64,000 nucleotides of DNA from Ruminococcus sp. (GCA_017462565.1 JAFTQW010000020.1:34682-98681), one strand, 5' to 3'. Shown: positions 18,775-27,188, counted from the stretch's first letter. Notes: a model not told the origin generated them from the letters alone. Numbers and translations: made by a program.

Positions 18775-18948
18775 GTGGCAGAAGTTCGTGTTGGCAAAAA
18801 CGAGTCTTTAGACACAGCTCTTAAGAGATTTAAGAGATCATGTGCAAAGGATGGCGTCATTGCTGAGGTTCGTAAGAGAGAACACTACGAAAAGCCTTCG
18901 GTAAAGCGTAAGAAGAAGTCTGAGGCAGCTCGTAAGCGTAAGTATTGA
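18775..18948 (+). CDS. rpsU: 30S ribosomal protein S21
   Basis: Small basic ribosomal protein of the 30S platform, 57 residues. [20 protein letters not shown] at the N terminus and [21 protein letters not shown] with a Lys/Arg-rich end are typical of Firmicute S21. The start is GTG, seven bases after GGGAGGG. It is preceded by its own strong promoter and leader and followed by a terminator, so it is monocistronic. Confidence 0.96.
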   Translation: MAEVRVGKNESLDTALKRFKRSCAKDGVIAEVRKREHYEKPSVKRKKKSEAARKRKY

Positions 18949-18973
18949 TCTTACAGTAACAATTTATGTTGAT

Positions 18974-19000
18974 AAAAGCGAGCCTTTTGGTTCGCTTTTT
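18974..19000 (+). terminator. Rho-independent terminator of rpsU
   Basis: AAGCGAGCC-TTTT-GGTTCGCTT hairpin (one G-T pair) running directly into a T run. Confidence 0.88.
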
Positions 19001-19068
19001 CATTTAAGGCAGCACTGCTTTAAGATCTTGTGCTTATATGGAATTCGTTTTGATGAAGTGTGAATATC

Positions 19069-19230
19069 AGAACTTGTTTTCACAAGATATTGTACATATC
19101 TTTTTGGCAAATTTTACCGATGACTGCGTTAAAACTTCTTGATCTGCGACTGCAAGTCTGCGAAATTTTTCCTTGCTCCCGGAAAAATTTGCCTAAAAAT
19201 CCACACACAAATCTTATGAAAACTGGTTCT
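19069..19230. repeat. Imperfect palindromic element, family 2 copy 1
   Basis: Two arms of about 51 bases (19069-19119 and 19179-19230) are reverse complements at roughly three quarters of positions: AGAAC..GTTTTCA.AAGAT near the ends, GGCAAATTTT.CCG at the inner side. The centre, read on the minus strand (CAAGGA...CGCAG...GTCGCA), resembles the centres of the elements at 24821 and 31242, although the arms do not. No gene is seen in the 290 bases between the rpsU terminator and yqeG apart from this element. Confidence 0.65.
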
Positions 19231-19290
19231 AAGTCTACCGTTTGCGACAGCTTTTGCAGTTCGTTTGCGGTATAATATACGGAGGAGCTT

Positions 19291-19773
19291 ATGTTATTCA
19301 AAATAACCGCCGCTTTCAGAAAAGCTTCGGATATTACGCCGCAAAAGCTGAAAGAGCTTGGCATAAGGGGACTTATTCTTGATTTGGACAATACTCTGAC
19401 AACTCATGATAATCCCGTTCCGGCAGATGGGATTCTTGAATGGCTTGACTGCATGAAGAAAAATAATATCAGACTTATGATCGTTTCCAATAATCATCCG
19501 CCTCGTGTTAAGCCGTTTGCGGATATGCTCGGACTTGATTTTGTAAGTGAGGGAAGAAAACCTCTTACTAAAGGCTTCAGAGAGGCAAGCCAAAAAATGA
19601 ATCTTCCGAAAAAACAGCTTGCCGCCGTCGGAGATCAGATCTATACGGACGTTCTCGGAGCAAATCTTTATGGCATAAAAATGCTTTATGTTCAGCCGAT
19701 AGAGCATGAAAAAACAAATTTTTTTAAATTTAAAAGAAAAATGGAAAAACCGTTTCTTCCAAAGAATTTCTAA
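19291..19773 (+). CDS. YqeG-family HAD IIIA phosphatase
   Basis: HAD-superfamily hydrolase related to phosphatidylglycerophosphatase GEP4/YqeG. Motif I is LILDLDNTLT (nucleophile and general-acid Asp), motif II LMIVSNN, and motif III/IV AVGDQIYTDVLGA with the metal Asp. The 160-residue length is normal. GGAGG precedes the ATG. In other Firmicutes yqeG is near aroQ/aroE genes; here it is eight bases from aroQ's ribosome site. Confidence 0.9.
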   Translation: MLFKITAAFRKASDITPQKLKELGIRGLILDLDNTLTTHDNPVPADGILEWLDCMKKNNIRLMIVSNNHPPRVKPFADMLGLDFVSEGRKPLTKGFREASQKMNLPKKQLAAVGDQIYTDVLGANLYGIKMLYVQPIEHEKTNFFKFKRKMEKPFLPKNF

Positions 19774-19787
19774 GGAGTTAATTGATT

Positions 19788-20219
19788 ATGATTAAAAAAA
19801 TACTTGTAATACACGGACCAAACCTTAATCTCGTCGGAGAACGGGAGCCTGGAATATACGGCAATTCCAGCATAGAACTTCTCAACAGCAATATAATTGA
19901 CAGAGCAAAGGAACAAGGACTTCAATGTGAAATTTTTCAGTCTAATCACGAAGGAGCTATAATTGATAAGCTTCATGCAGCAAGAACTAATTTTGACGGA
20001 GTCATCATAAATGCAGGAGCTTATACGCACTACAGCTATGCTATCAGAGACGCTATTGCCGCTATAAAAATTCCTTGCATAGAGGTTCATATAAGCAACG
20101 TTTTTGCAAGAGACGAGTTCCGTTCAAAGTCGGTGATCGCTCCTGTATGTAAGGGAAGCATAAGCGGATTCGGTTTTGCAAGCTATTATCTTGCAGTTCA
20201 GGCACTTTCCGAAATGTGA
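19788..20219 (+). CDS. aroQ: Type II 3-dehydroquinate dehydratase
   Basis: Shikimate-pathway enzyme converting 3-dehydroquinate to 3-dehydroshikimate. ILVIHGPNLNLVGEREPGIYG carries the conserved N terminus and catalytic loop Tyr. QSNHEGAIIDKLH, GVIINAGAYTHYSYAIRDA and EVHISNVFARDEFR (catalytic His, substrate Arg) are all present. I chose ATG eight bases after AAGGAGTT (143 aa); a TTG two codons earlier is less well spaced. It is followed within 14 bases by an M24 peptidase, a frequent Firmicute order with efp behind. Confidence 0.96.
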   Translation: MIKKILVIHGPNLNLVGEREPGIYGNSSIELLNSNIIDRAKEQGLQCEIFQSNHEGAIIDKLHAARTNFDGVIINAGAYTHYSYAIRDAIAAIKIPCIEVHISNVFARDEFRSKSVIAPVCKGSISGFGFASYYLAVQALSEM

Positions 20220-20232
20220 GGAGGGGAGAGTT

Positions 20233-21297
20233 TTGAACAGACTTGGCAGGTTATTCGATGATTTTAAAAACGCCGATTGTGCGCTTATAACTTCTGATAT
20301 TAACAGAAGATATTTTACAGGAATGAAATCCTCGGCAGGAGTTATCGCTGCTTTCCCGGAAAAGTCATATCTGCTCATAGATTTCCGCTATATTGGAAAG
20401 GCAAGAGCCGTTGTTAAAGATGCTGAGGTTATTGAAATGAAACGTATTTTTCCCCAGCTTATGGAGCTTTTTAACAGACACGGCACAAAAACAGTTGCTA
20501 TTGAATCTGAATGTATGACCGTTAAAGAGCTTAGCGGATATAAGCATTTTTTCCGTGACATTAACTTTGATGACTCGGATGCTCTCAGCAACGCTATTAA
20601 TTCGATGCGAATGATCAAGGATGAAGAAGAGATTTACTGTATTAAAAAAGCTCAGGAAATAGCAGAAAAGGCTTTTGATGAGCTTCTGAACTTTATTCAT
20701 GCAGGCGTTACCGAGCGTGAAATTGCTCTTGAATTGAACAGGCTGATGTTTCAGTACGGTGCAGAAGATCTCTCGTTCGATACGATTGCCCTTTCCGGAG
20801 TTAATACGTCAATGCCTCATGGAGTTCCGTCTGAAAAAGTTGTTGAGAACGGGGAGTTTGTTCTTCTTGATTTTGGTGCGGTCTGGAACGGTTATCACAG
20901 CGATATGACAAGGACAATATGTGTTGGGAAACCGTCCGACGATATGAGAAAGGTTTACGATATCGTCCTTGAAGCTCAGCTTGCAGGATTGGAAGCTGCT
21001 CGCTCAGGAATAACCGGAAGAGAACTGGATATGATATCACGTGATATTATTGAAAAGGCGGGATACGGAGAGTGCTTCGGACACTCTCTTGGTCATGGGG
21101 TAGGACTCGAGATCCATGAAAAACCAAATGCGTCGCCGAATTATAAGCTTCCGCTTGAAAAAGGCTCGGTCGTAACTGTAGAACCGGGCATATATATCGA
21201 GGGAAAATTTGGTGTTCGTATAGAAGATTTTGTCATTTTAACCGAAAATGGATGTGAAAATCTGACAAAATGTGCAAAAAAATTATTATCTTTATAA
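20233..21297 (+). CDS. Xaa-Pro aminopeptidase-like M24 metallopeptidase
   Basis: Cytosolic dimetal peptidase cleaving X-Pro peptides. An N-terminal creatinase-like domain (~1-125) precedes the M24 pita-bread fold with metal ligands in LLDFGAVWNGYHSDMTRT (two Asp), SLGHGVGLEIHE (His), VTVEPGIYIEGKFGVRIEDFV (two Glu). Start is TTG (read as Met, NRLGRLFDD), five to eight bases after AGGAGGGGAG. The frame is open further upstream but that lies within aroQ. The aroQ-M24-efp order is conserved in Firmicutes. Confidence 0.92.
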   Translation: MNRLGRLFDDFKNADCALITSDINRRYFTGMKSSAGVIAAFPEKSYLLIDFRYIGKARAVVKDAEVIEMKRIFPQLMELFNRHGTKTVAIESECMTVKELSGYKHFFRDINFDDSDALSNAINSMRMIKDEEEIYCIKKAQEIAEKAFDELLNFIHAGVTEREIALELNRLMFQYGAEDLSFDTIALSGVNTSMPHGVPSEKVVENGEFVLLDFGAVWNGYHSDMTRTICVGKPSDDMRKVYDIVLEAQLAGLEAARSGITGRELDMISRDIIEKAGYGECFGHSLGHGVGLEIHEKPNASPNYKLPLEKGSVVTVEPGIYIEGKFGVRIEDFVILTENGCENLTKCAKKLLSL

Positions 21298-21314
21298 TTA
21301 TATCGCTTTAGGTA

Positions 21315-21343
21315 TTGCAAAAAAACTTAAAATGTGGTAAAAT
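21315..21343 (+). promoter_or_regulatory. Sigma-A promoter of efp
   Basis: TTGCAA and TAAAAT with a 17-base spacer and TGTGG just before the -10, as at rpsU. The leader is about 90 bases to the efp ATG. Confidence 0.75.
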
Positions 21344-21438
21344 AATTATATTCTATAGCTCTGCCAAGCTGCAAAGTATGCAGTGAACTAAAGATCTGTT
21401 ATGGGGAGCATTAATTGTAAATTACGGAGGTATTTCTA

Positions 21439-21996
21439 ATGATTTCAGCAGGAGATTTCAGAAACGGCGTTACTTTTGAACTTGACGGTCAGGTTGTACA
21501 GGTCGTTGAATTCCAGCACGTTAAGCCCGGTAAAGGCGCAGCTTTTGTAAGAACTAAGTATAAGAACGTTATTACAGGTTCAGTTGTTGAAACTTCTTTC
21601 AACCCAACAGCTAAATTCCCGACAGCTTTCGTTGAAAGAAAGGATATGCAGTACAGCTATAATGACGGCGATCTTTACTACTTTATGGATATGGAAACTT
21701 ATGAACAGGTTCCGATCAGTGCGTCTATTCTCGGCGACAGCTTTAAGTTTGTTAAGGAAGAAATGATTTGTAAGATTCTTTCTTATAAGGGTACTGTTTT
21801 CGGTGTAGAGCCGCCTAACTTTGTAGAACTTGTCGTTACTCAGACCGATCCCGGTTTCAAGGGCGATACTGCTACTAACGCTACAAAGCCTGCAACGCTT
21901 GAAACAGGCGCAGAGGTTAAAGTTCCGCTTTTCATTAACGAAGGCGAAAAAATTCAGATCGATACAAGAACCGGCGAATATATGTCAAGAGCATAA
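21439..21996 (+). CDS. efp: Translation elongation factor P
   Basis: Relieves ribosome stalling at polyproline. [15 protein letters not shown] at the start, [18 protein letters not shown] with the loop Lys that is modified in other bacteria, and [28 protein letters not shown] at the C-terminal OB domain. The length of 185 is standard. AATTACGGAGG precedes the ATG. No EpmA/EpmB or YmfI-type modification enzyme is visible nearby. Confidence 0.98.
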   Translation: MISAGDFRNGVTFELDGQVVQVVEFQHVKPGKGAAFVRTKYKNVITGSVVETSFNPTAKFPTAFVERKDMQYSYNDGDLYYFMDMETYEQVPISASILGDSFKFVKEEMICKILSYKGTVFGVEPPNFVELVVTQTDPGFKGDTATNATKPATLETGAEVKVPLFINEGEKIQIDTRTGEYMSRA

Positions 21997-22043
21997 TCCG
22001 AAGCTTCTTGTTTTGAAAAATTATTTGCGAGGAGGAAATGTTT

Positions 22044-22544
22044 ATGAAGCTTACTGAAAAAATGTCTTATTTACAGGGACTGCTTGACGGTCTTGAAATT
22101 GACAATTCTACAAAAGAGGGCAAGGCTCTGATTCAGATGTCTGATGTTTTATCTGAGCTTGTACTCTATGTAGAAGATCTTCAGTCTCAGGTCGATGAGC
22201 TTACAGAGCTTTGCGATATCCTTGATGAGGATCTCGGCGCTGTTGAGGACGATATCTATGAGGATGAGGATTGCGTCTGCACAGGCGACTGTGAAAACTG
22301 CGATGAACAGGATTGCGATGATGAGGAAGAATTTGACGACGAATTTGACTTCGATGATGACGATGATGAGCTTTACGAAATAACTTGTCCTACTTGCGGA
22401 GATACTATTCTCCTTGACGAGGGCATGATTGAAGAAGGTTCTATCAATTGTCCCAACTGTAATGAGCTTCTTGAATTCGATTATGATGATCTGACAATTG
22501 AAGATTTTGAAAATGTCGATAAAGAAGACGCTGACAAAGAATAA
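22044..22544 (+). CDS. CD1247 N-terminal domain protein with acidic linker and zinc ribbon
   Basis: Clostridial family of unknown function. The N-terminal ~65 residues (LTEKMSYLQGLLDGLEID...) form an alpha-helical domain. A very acidic Cys-bearing linker (CVCTGDCENC, then Asp/Glu runs) follows, then a zinc ribbon: CPTCGDTILLD...CPNCNELLEF. I chose the second ATG (166 aa), eight bases after AGGAGG; the first is too close. It sits immediately behind efp, suggesting a link to translation or cell growth that cannot be specified. Confidence 0.8.
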   Translation: MKLTEKMSYLQGLLDGLEIDNSTKEGKALIQMSDVLSELVLYVEDLQSQVDELTELCDILDEDLGAVEDDIYEDEDCVCTGDCENCDEQDCDDEEEFDDEFDFDDDDDELYEITCPTCGDTILLDEGMIEEGSINCPNCNELLEFDYDDLTIEDFENVDKEDADKE

Positions 22545-22558
22545 TTTCAGCTGCAAGG

Positions 22559-22588
22559 CGGACAGGCTTAAATGCCTGTCCGTTTTTT
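22559..22588 (+). terminator. Rho-independent terminator behind the efp operon
   Basis: Perfect nine-base stem CGGACAGGC / GCCTGTCCG with loop TTAAAT, followed by six T. Confidence 0.93.
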
Positions 22589-22591
22589 ATG

Positions 22592-22822
22592 CGAGGCAAC
22601 AGCATTTGCTTTTCACACATTTTAAGGGAGACGCTGTCTCCCTTAAACCCTCTGCCAAAGGGATATCATCCCTTTGGAAACCCAGTATTAATAAATTCTA
22701 ATTCCAATAGGGGATTAGAATTTATTAGGGCAGGATGCCCAGATGGAGATAATTCCATTCAGCAAGGAATTCAAGATACAAAATCCCCATGATAAGCATA
22801 ACAAAATGCAAATGTTGTTTTT
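22592..22822. repeat. Palindromic repeat family 1, copy A
   Basis: About 230 bases with terminal inverted repeats related to GGCAACAGCATTTAC (left end intact; right end degenerate) and three internal perfect hairpins: TTTAAGGGAGAC with its complement, CCAAAGGGAT with its complement, and a 17-bp stem at 22689-22705 / 22711-22727 (one G-T pair). TTTTTATG occurs at both outer borders (22584-22591 and 22818-22825), a possible target duplication. It lies between the efp-operon terminator and the promoter of the GS-like gene. Confidence 0.85.
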
Positions 22823-22834
22823 ATGGAAAACCTA

Positions 22835-22863
22835 TTTACTTTATGAAAAAAATATAGTATAAT
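22835..22863 (+). promoter_or_regulatory. Promoter of the GS-like/ANTAR operon
   Basis: TTTACT and a perfect TATAAT, 17 bases apart, ending 40 bases before the ATG. It begins only about a dozen bases after repeat copy A. Confidence 0.7.
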
Positions 22864-22903
22864 ATAAAGGAGATTTCTGAAAAATTTTTACGGAGGTTTT
22901 GAA

Positions 22904-24199
22904 ATGAGCTTTCTTCCAAAAGAGATTCTGAATTTTGTTGAGGAAAACGATGTTAAATTTATAAGGCTTACTTTCTGCGATATGTTCGGCAATCTTAAAA
23001 ATCTTGCAATAATGCCCAACGAACTGCCTCGTGCATTTGAATACGGAATCCCATTTGATGCTTCGTGTATTTATGAAGGATGTTCTGATCTTCTGCTTGT
23101 ACCTGATATTTCGACTCTTTCTGTTTTACCGTGGAGACCTAAGTCCGGAAGAGTAGTCCGTTTTTTTTGCAGTCTGAAAAATATCGACGGAAGCGACTAT
23201 GTCGGCGATATGCGTGCCGAGCTTATTAATTATATCAACACGCTTCGGCTTGACGGCTATTCCTGCGAAATGGGCACTAAATGTGAATTTTATCTTTTTG
23301 AACTTGATGAACACGGCGAGCCAACTAAAATACCCCATGATAAGGGAGGTTATATGGACGTTGCGCCTCTTGATAAATGCGAAAATGCAAGAAGAGAAAT
23401 TTGTCTTTCCCTTGAGGAAATGGGAATGAATCCTAAAAGTTCGTGCCATAAGCATGGTCCTGCGCAGAATGAGATAGAATTTCGTGAAAGCGAACCGGTA
23501 ACGGCTGCTGACAACATGGTTCACTATAAGACTGTCGTTAAATCAGTTGCTGCGCAAAGCGGACTTTTTGCATCGTTTATGCCTAAACCTCTTCCTGACG
23601 AGCACGGCAGTGCTCTCAGCATTTCTCTTAGCGTTAAAAAAGGCGGCGAGAACATTTTTGTTTCTGATTCAAATGAAATGTCTCACGAGGGAAAATGCTT
23701 TATTACAGGAGTTCTCAAGCATATTCGTGAAATTACAGTGTTTCTTAACGCTACAACGAATTCGTATAAACGCTTTGGAATCGGATATGCTCCAAAATAT
23801 GTCGACTGGTCTTTTGAGAATCGTTCACAGCTTATAAGAATTCCGAAATCAGTTGGAGTTGCGCCGAAAATCGAAATACGTTCGGCTGACGCTTCGTGCA
23901 ATCCATATATTACATTCAAGCTTATTCTTGCGGCAGGAATTGAGGGGATACGTCAGAATGACTGCTCATTGCTTGACAGAACGATGAAGATTGAATCTGC
24001 TCCGGAAGAGCGTCAGCCGCTTCCCATGTCGCTGAAGGAAGCTGTAGAAATAGCTAAACACAGCAATTTTATAAGCATAACTATTTCGCCGGAGATTCGT
24101 ATGAATGTTTTGGGTCAGCTCGATATGCAGATCCAGCAGTATGATCTTGCACGAAGCAAGGATGAATTTGAGGACAAAACTTATTTCAAATTAATGTAG
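22904..24199 (+). CDS. Glutamine synthetase-like protein with degenerate metal site
   Basis: Whole length (431 aa) matches a type I glutamine synthetase: N-terminal beta-grasp part, NSYKRFGIGYAP, NRSQLIRIP, KIEIRSADASCNPY. However, residues that bind the two catalytic metals look altered compared with clostridial enzymes as I recall them. GPECEFFLF reads GTKCEFYLF (E129 to K, E. coli numbering), SHHEGGPGQNEI reads SCHKHGPAQNEI (E212 to K), and GSGLHINLS reads GSALSISLS (H269 to S). E131, E220 and E357 equivalents remain. Activity is therefore doubtful; a sensor or regulatory role is an inference. It is followed 14 bases later by an ANTAR protein. A normal GS is presumably encoded elsewhere. 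Confidence 0.8.
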   Translation: MSFLPKEILNFVEENDVKFIRLTFCDMFGNLKNLAIMPNELPRAFEYGIPFDASCIYEGCSDLLLVPDISTLSVLPWRPKSGRVVRFFCSLKNIDGSDYVGDMRAELINYINTLRLDGYSCEMGTKCEFYLFELDEHGEPTKIPHDKGGYMDVAPLDKCENARREICLSLEEMGMNPKSSCHKHGPAQNEIEFRESEPVTAADNMVHYKTVVKSVAAQSGLFASFMPKPLPDEHGSALSISLSVKKGGENIFVSDSNEMSHEGKCFITGVLKHIREITVFLNATTNSYKRFGIGYAPKYVDWSFENRSQLIRIPKSVGVAPKIEIRSADASCNPYITFKLILAAGIEGIRQNDCSLLDRTMKIESAPEERQPLPMSLKEAVEIAKHSNFISITISPEIRMNVLGQLDMQIQQYDLARSKDEFEDKTYFKLM

Positions 24200-24213
24200 A
24201 AGGTGTTTCTTGA

Positions 24214-24780
24214 ATGAACAGAGCGTTGATAGTTTCCTCATGCGCTGATATTGCAGAAGCCGCGGAAAATTATCTGAGAGCCGAGGGATATGGAAAAATC
24301 GCAGTAATTTCAAGCGGAAGCGAGGCAAGAAGATTTATTACAAGCAAGCCCGAAGCCGATATTGTTGTGATAAATACTCCATTGCCGGATGAATTTGGTT
24401 CAGAGCTTTCAATGATGATATCAGAATCGACTGCCGCCGGAATAATTTTAATATGCGGAAACGATCTTGTCGGAGATGTAAACGAAAGCGTTGGCGATGG
24501 AAATATATTTGTTATACAAAAACCGCTTAATCGAGCTGCTTTTATCCGCTGTGTTCAAAAAATTGAGAATTCAAAGCCGAATGAACATCGGAAAGAAAGC
24601 GCTGATATTCTTTCAAGGATTGATGAAATGCGGCTGATAAACCGTGCTAAATGTACGTTGATGCAGAATCTGAAATTTACTGAACCGCAGGCGCACAAAT
24701 ATATTGAAAAACAAGCGATGAATAATCGGCAGACACGAAAAGAGGTAGCTCTGAAAATTCTCGCATCATATGGAAACTGA
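24214..24780 (+). CDS. ANTAR-domain protein with pseudo-receiver
   Basis: Predicted RNA-binding antiterminator. Residues ~1-120 have a receiver-like fold, but the phospho-acceptor position reads VVINTPLPDEFG (Asn where Asp is expected) and the N-terminal acidic pair is absent (IVSSCADIA). The switch Lys remains (QKPLNR). The C-terminal ~55 residues (INRAKCTLMQNLKFTEPQAHKYIEKQAM) are an ANTAR domain, which in other bacteria binds paired RNA hairpins to prevent termination. It is operonic with the GS-like gene, so a role in nitrogen control independent of phosphorylation is plausible. No tandem ANTAR hairpin target was recognised in the window. Confidence 0.85.
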   Translation: MNRALIVSSCADIAEAAENYLRAEGYGKIAVISSGSEARRFITSKPEADIVVINTPLPDEFGSELSMMISESTAAGIILICGNDLVGDVNESVGDGNIFVIQKPLNRAAFIRCVQKIENSKPNEHRKESADILSRIDEMRLINRAKCTLMQNLKFTEPQAHKYIEKQAMNNRQTRKEVALKILASYGN

Positions 24781-24820
24781 ATTTTATATTGAACGGCAAA
24801 TTCTTTTTTGGCGTTTATTA

Positions 24821-24979
24821 ATACCAATCCCCGAAATTCCAATAGACAAACTGACGGCTGAAATGCTGTCATGCTGTGTCGAACAGCCTCTGTGGGCGAC
24901 AGCCCGACTTGCGGTGTTCTCCTTGCCTGACAGCATTTCATTTCGCCATTTTGTCTATTTCTATTTCGGGGATTGGTAT
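24821..24979. repeat. Palindromic element, family 2 copy 2
   Basis: Arms of about 50 bases are near-perfect inverted repeats: ATACCAATCCCCGAAAT ... AATAGACAAA ... GAAATGCTGTCA on the left, the complement on the right. The ~60-base centre, read on the minus strand (CAAGGAGAACACCGCA...GGCTGTCGC...), matches the centre of the element at 31242 although the arms share nothing with it. It could terminate the GS-like/ANTAR and DnaC transcripts, since it lies between convergent genes. Confidence 0.8.
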
Positions 24980-25017
24980 AAAAAACTGTCCGCAATTTAT
25001 GCAGACAGGTTCTTTTT

Positions 25018-25986
25018 TTATGACAGTTTATTTGTTCTCATCTGAAGCCGGACATCGTCGCCTTTGAATTCAAGACACGTGTAAACTGATATAATACGTG
25101 AAACAACTCGGCTTTCATAACGGCGGCTGATACCGTCAAAATTGAGATTTGTGCTTATTATCGTAGGTTTTCCACTGTTCAGACGTGAATTGATGATGTT
25201 ATAAATTGTCGCATTATAGAATGAAGTCTCATATTCCGTACCAAGATCGTCAAGGATCAGAAGGTCGGTACTCATAACGAGGTCGATCATTTCCGAAGAA
25301 TGTTCACGGCTGAAATGCTCGTGTTCGATATTACGGAGGATGTTAACGGCAGAATCATAAATTACGCTGTATCCTTTTTCGAGAACATGATTAGCGATAG
25401 CAAGCGAGAGGTGGGTTTTTCCAAGACCTGTTTCGCCGAACATGAAAATGCTGCCTGATTCCGGAGTAAAAGTTTCTGCATACTGATGTGTAAATTCAAG
25501 AATTTTCTGCATTGTGAAGTAGTCGTCGCCTTTATAATAGCTGAGGGAAAATGATGAAAAACTGGATAATTTCAGGTGTGCGCTTTTATTAAGCTCGTCC
25601 GCCGAAAGCTTTCCGCAGAGCCTTTTGAAGCAGTCGCAGAAACGGTTGTTATAATATCCGGTATCGCTGCATTTTGGACAAGTATAGTGTATATCGAGAT
25701 AATCTGCGGGGTAGCCGTGCTCCTCAAGAAGCTTTCTCGACATTGCCTGCGCTCCGAGATTATATTGTCTTAGCTGTTCTATTTTGCTGTTTACATTATC
25801 AGAACCGTTTTTTTGAGAAATAATTTGTATAAGTTCTTTTCCCGTGTTGAATAAAGCGTCGTTGACTTCCTTTATCTGGGGTATTTTTTTATTGATTTCA
25901 GCGATACGCTGATCGTTTTCACTAACGGCTTTCATACGCCGGTTAGTCATTATCGACTGAGCTTTATCGAAAACAGAGCTGTCCAT
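25018..25986 (-). CDS. DnaC/DnaI-type helicase loader ATPase
   Basis: AAA+ ATPase predicted to load the replicative helicase. The N-terminal helical part is followed by a zinc-binding site (CPKCSDTGYYNNRFCDCF, ~100-118), then Walker A FMFGETGLGKTHLSLAIANH (~185) and Walker B DLLILDDLGTE (~245); sensor-like STNLNF follows. The N terminus is unlike the DnaI of Bacillus, as is usual in Clostridia. ATG preceded by AAGGAG. Its usual partner, a DnaD protein, is about 1.2 kb upstream on the same strand, separated by two membrane genes. Confidence 0.88.
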   Translation of the reverse strand: MDSSVFDKAQSIMTNRRMKAVSENDQRIAEINKKIPQIKEVNDALFNTGKELIQIISQKNGSDNVNSKIEQLRQYNLGAQAMSRKLLEEHGYPADYLDIHYTCPKCSDTGYYNNRFCDCFKRLCGKLSADELNKSAHLKLSSFSSFSLSYYKGDDYFTMQKILEFTHQYAETFTPESGSIFMFGETGLGKTHLSLAIANHVLEKGYSVIYDSAVNILRNIEHEHFSREHSSEMIDLVMSTDLLILDDLGTEYETSFYNATIYNIINSRLNSGKPTIISTNLNFDGISRRYESRVVSRIISVYTCLEFKGDDVRLQMRTNKLS

Positions 25987-26032
25987 AGCTTTACATCTCC
26001 TTGTAATATTGATTGAAATCAGAATTTTTTGC

Positions 26033-26649
26033 CTATATCAATGAAATAAAGGTCATAACAACATCTATTCCATTTCCTAATAGATTGTCTATAAAATGCG
26101 CTGTCATTGGTACAAATATATTTTTTGTCTTTATATATGAAACACTTAACGGCAAAGCCCATATCATAGTTAAAAGAATTCCCCATATTGTTAACGAATG
26201 CTCCAAGGCATACAGAAACATACTTATGAGAGTTGTGACAGCCAAGATTCCTTTGTTATTGAAAGAAATCATGTTTTTTCTGTAACGGCTGGAAATAATA
26301 TGGTAGATATTGCAAATATTGTTAATTTCAACCAACTGTCTTGTTTTAAACCAATCATTCCCGTGTTAAAATCAGAAAAGGCATTTTCTAAAATTATTGT
26401 TAATGCAAATGCTGCAATAAAGAGAATTAATGTAATTATTACCTGTTTCCAGAATTTTTTTCCGCTTTTTATATTATTTATCTATTCTCTTATAGAAAAA
26501 TCTTTTTTTATCACAAAATATATCAGTAATGATAAATAGAACAAAAAATTAGCGTAAATAAAATAGTTCTTAGGGATTATAAAGCAAAATATAATAAATA
26601 TAATTTCTATTATGATTGGTATTGCATTCAATTTTATATATTTTCTCAT
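26033..26649 (-). pseudogene. Decayed CPBP/CAAX-type intramembrane protease
   Basis: Read on the minus strand from an ATG at 26649, the frame encodes hydrophobic segments (MRKYIKLNAIPIIIEIIFII...), then a TAG after DFSIRE. It resumes in the same frame to FPAVTEK, and then needs a frame change to continue as FNNKGILAVTTLISMFLYALEHS...FVPMTAHFIDNLLGNG. The last block carries the family's ALxHs and tAHfxxN motifs. The EExxxR motif falls exactly where the frame breaks. At least two lesions, so no intact product is expected. Confidence 0.7.
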
Positions 26650-26678
26650 ATTTTAAAATCGTCGTAATTAATAAAAAT

Positions 26679-27137
26679 CTATTTCTTATTTTTGAGTTTA
26701 TTACATATAATTTTCGGAACTTTTATAAAAATTTCCCGGAATAAACAGCCGCTCAAATGTATTAGTAACGGCTGGATCTGGAACATAATGTATAAAAGGA
26801 TGTCGAGCTCCAAATGATGAACATCTGAAGAAAGCTGTGTAAAAACAGATACAACAGATACATAGATCAACATTCCAAAGAACAATATAAGCATACTGCA
26901 TTTAATACGTTTTTTATTTGAATCGTAAAATTTGTCGCTTTTTCTTTCTCTCATTACAACAAAATAATATAAAGCCTGTATCGGGATCCATATTAGAAAA
27001 ATATATGCTTTTTCTTTGCCTCGAAACATATTCTGAAATATAAAGTTGATCTCGGAAGGGATAACCAAAAGGCGTGTCAAGCATATGAGTAAAGATATTA
27101 TTACCGTTTGTATCATGGCTTTTTTATCATTTTCCAT
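26679..27137 (-). CDS. Four-helix membrane protein, unknown function
   Basis: Not recognised. 152 residues with about four hydrophobic segments (TVIISLLICLTRLLVIPS, YIFLIWIPIQALYYFVV, CSMLILFFGMLIYVSVVSVF, LDILLYIMFQIQPLLIH) and a basic C terminus. GAGAGG lies upstream of the ATG. It is more AT-rich than its DnaD and DnaC neighbours and lies with the decayed protease between them, which looks like a later insertion. Confidence 0.6.
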   Translation of the reverse strand: MENDKKAMIQTVIISLLICLTRLLVIPSEINFIFQNMFRGKEKAYIFLIWIPIQALYYFVVMRERKSDKFYDSNKKRIKCSMLILFFGMLIYVSVVSVFTQLSSDVHHLELDILLYIMFQIQPLLIHLSGCLFREIFIKVPKIICNKLKNKK

Positions 27138-27188
27138 TACGTATGACCTCTCTGCAATATTTCACATGATTTTTTTCATTTATATAAA

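Noticed and set aside
22149-22556. Ile/Val-rich minus-strand frame across the CD1247-type gene
   Set aside because: Antisense of an Asp/Glu-rich linker and overlapping the terminator; no initiation signal.
22835-22903. A nitrogen riboswitch or ANTAR target before the GS-like gene
   Set aside because: Only about 40 bases remain between the -10 and the start codon, without paired hairpins of the required kind.
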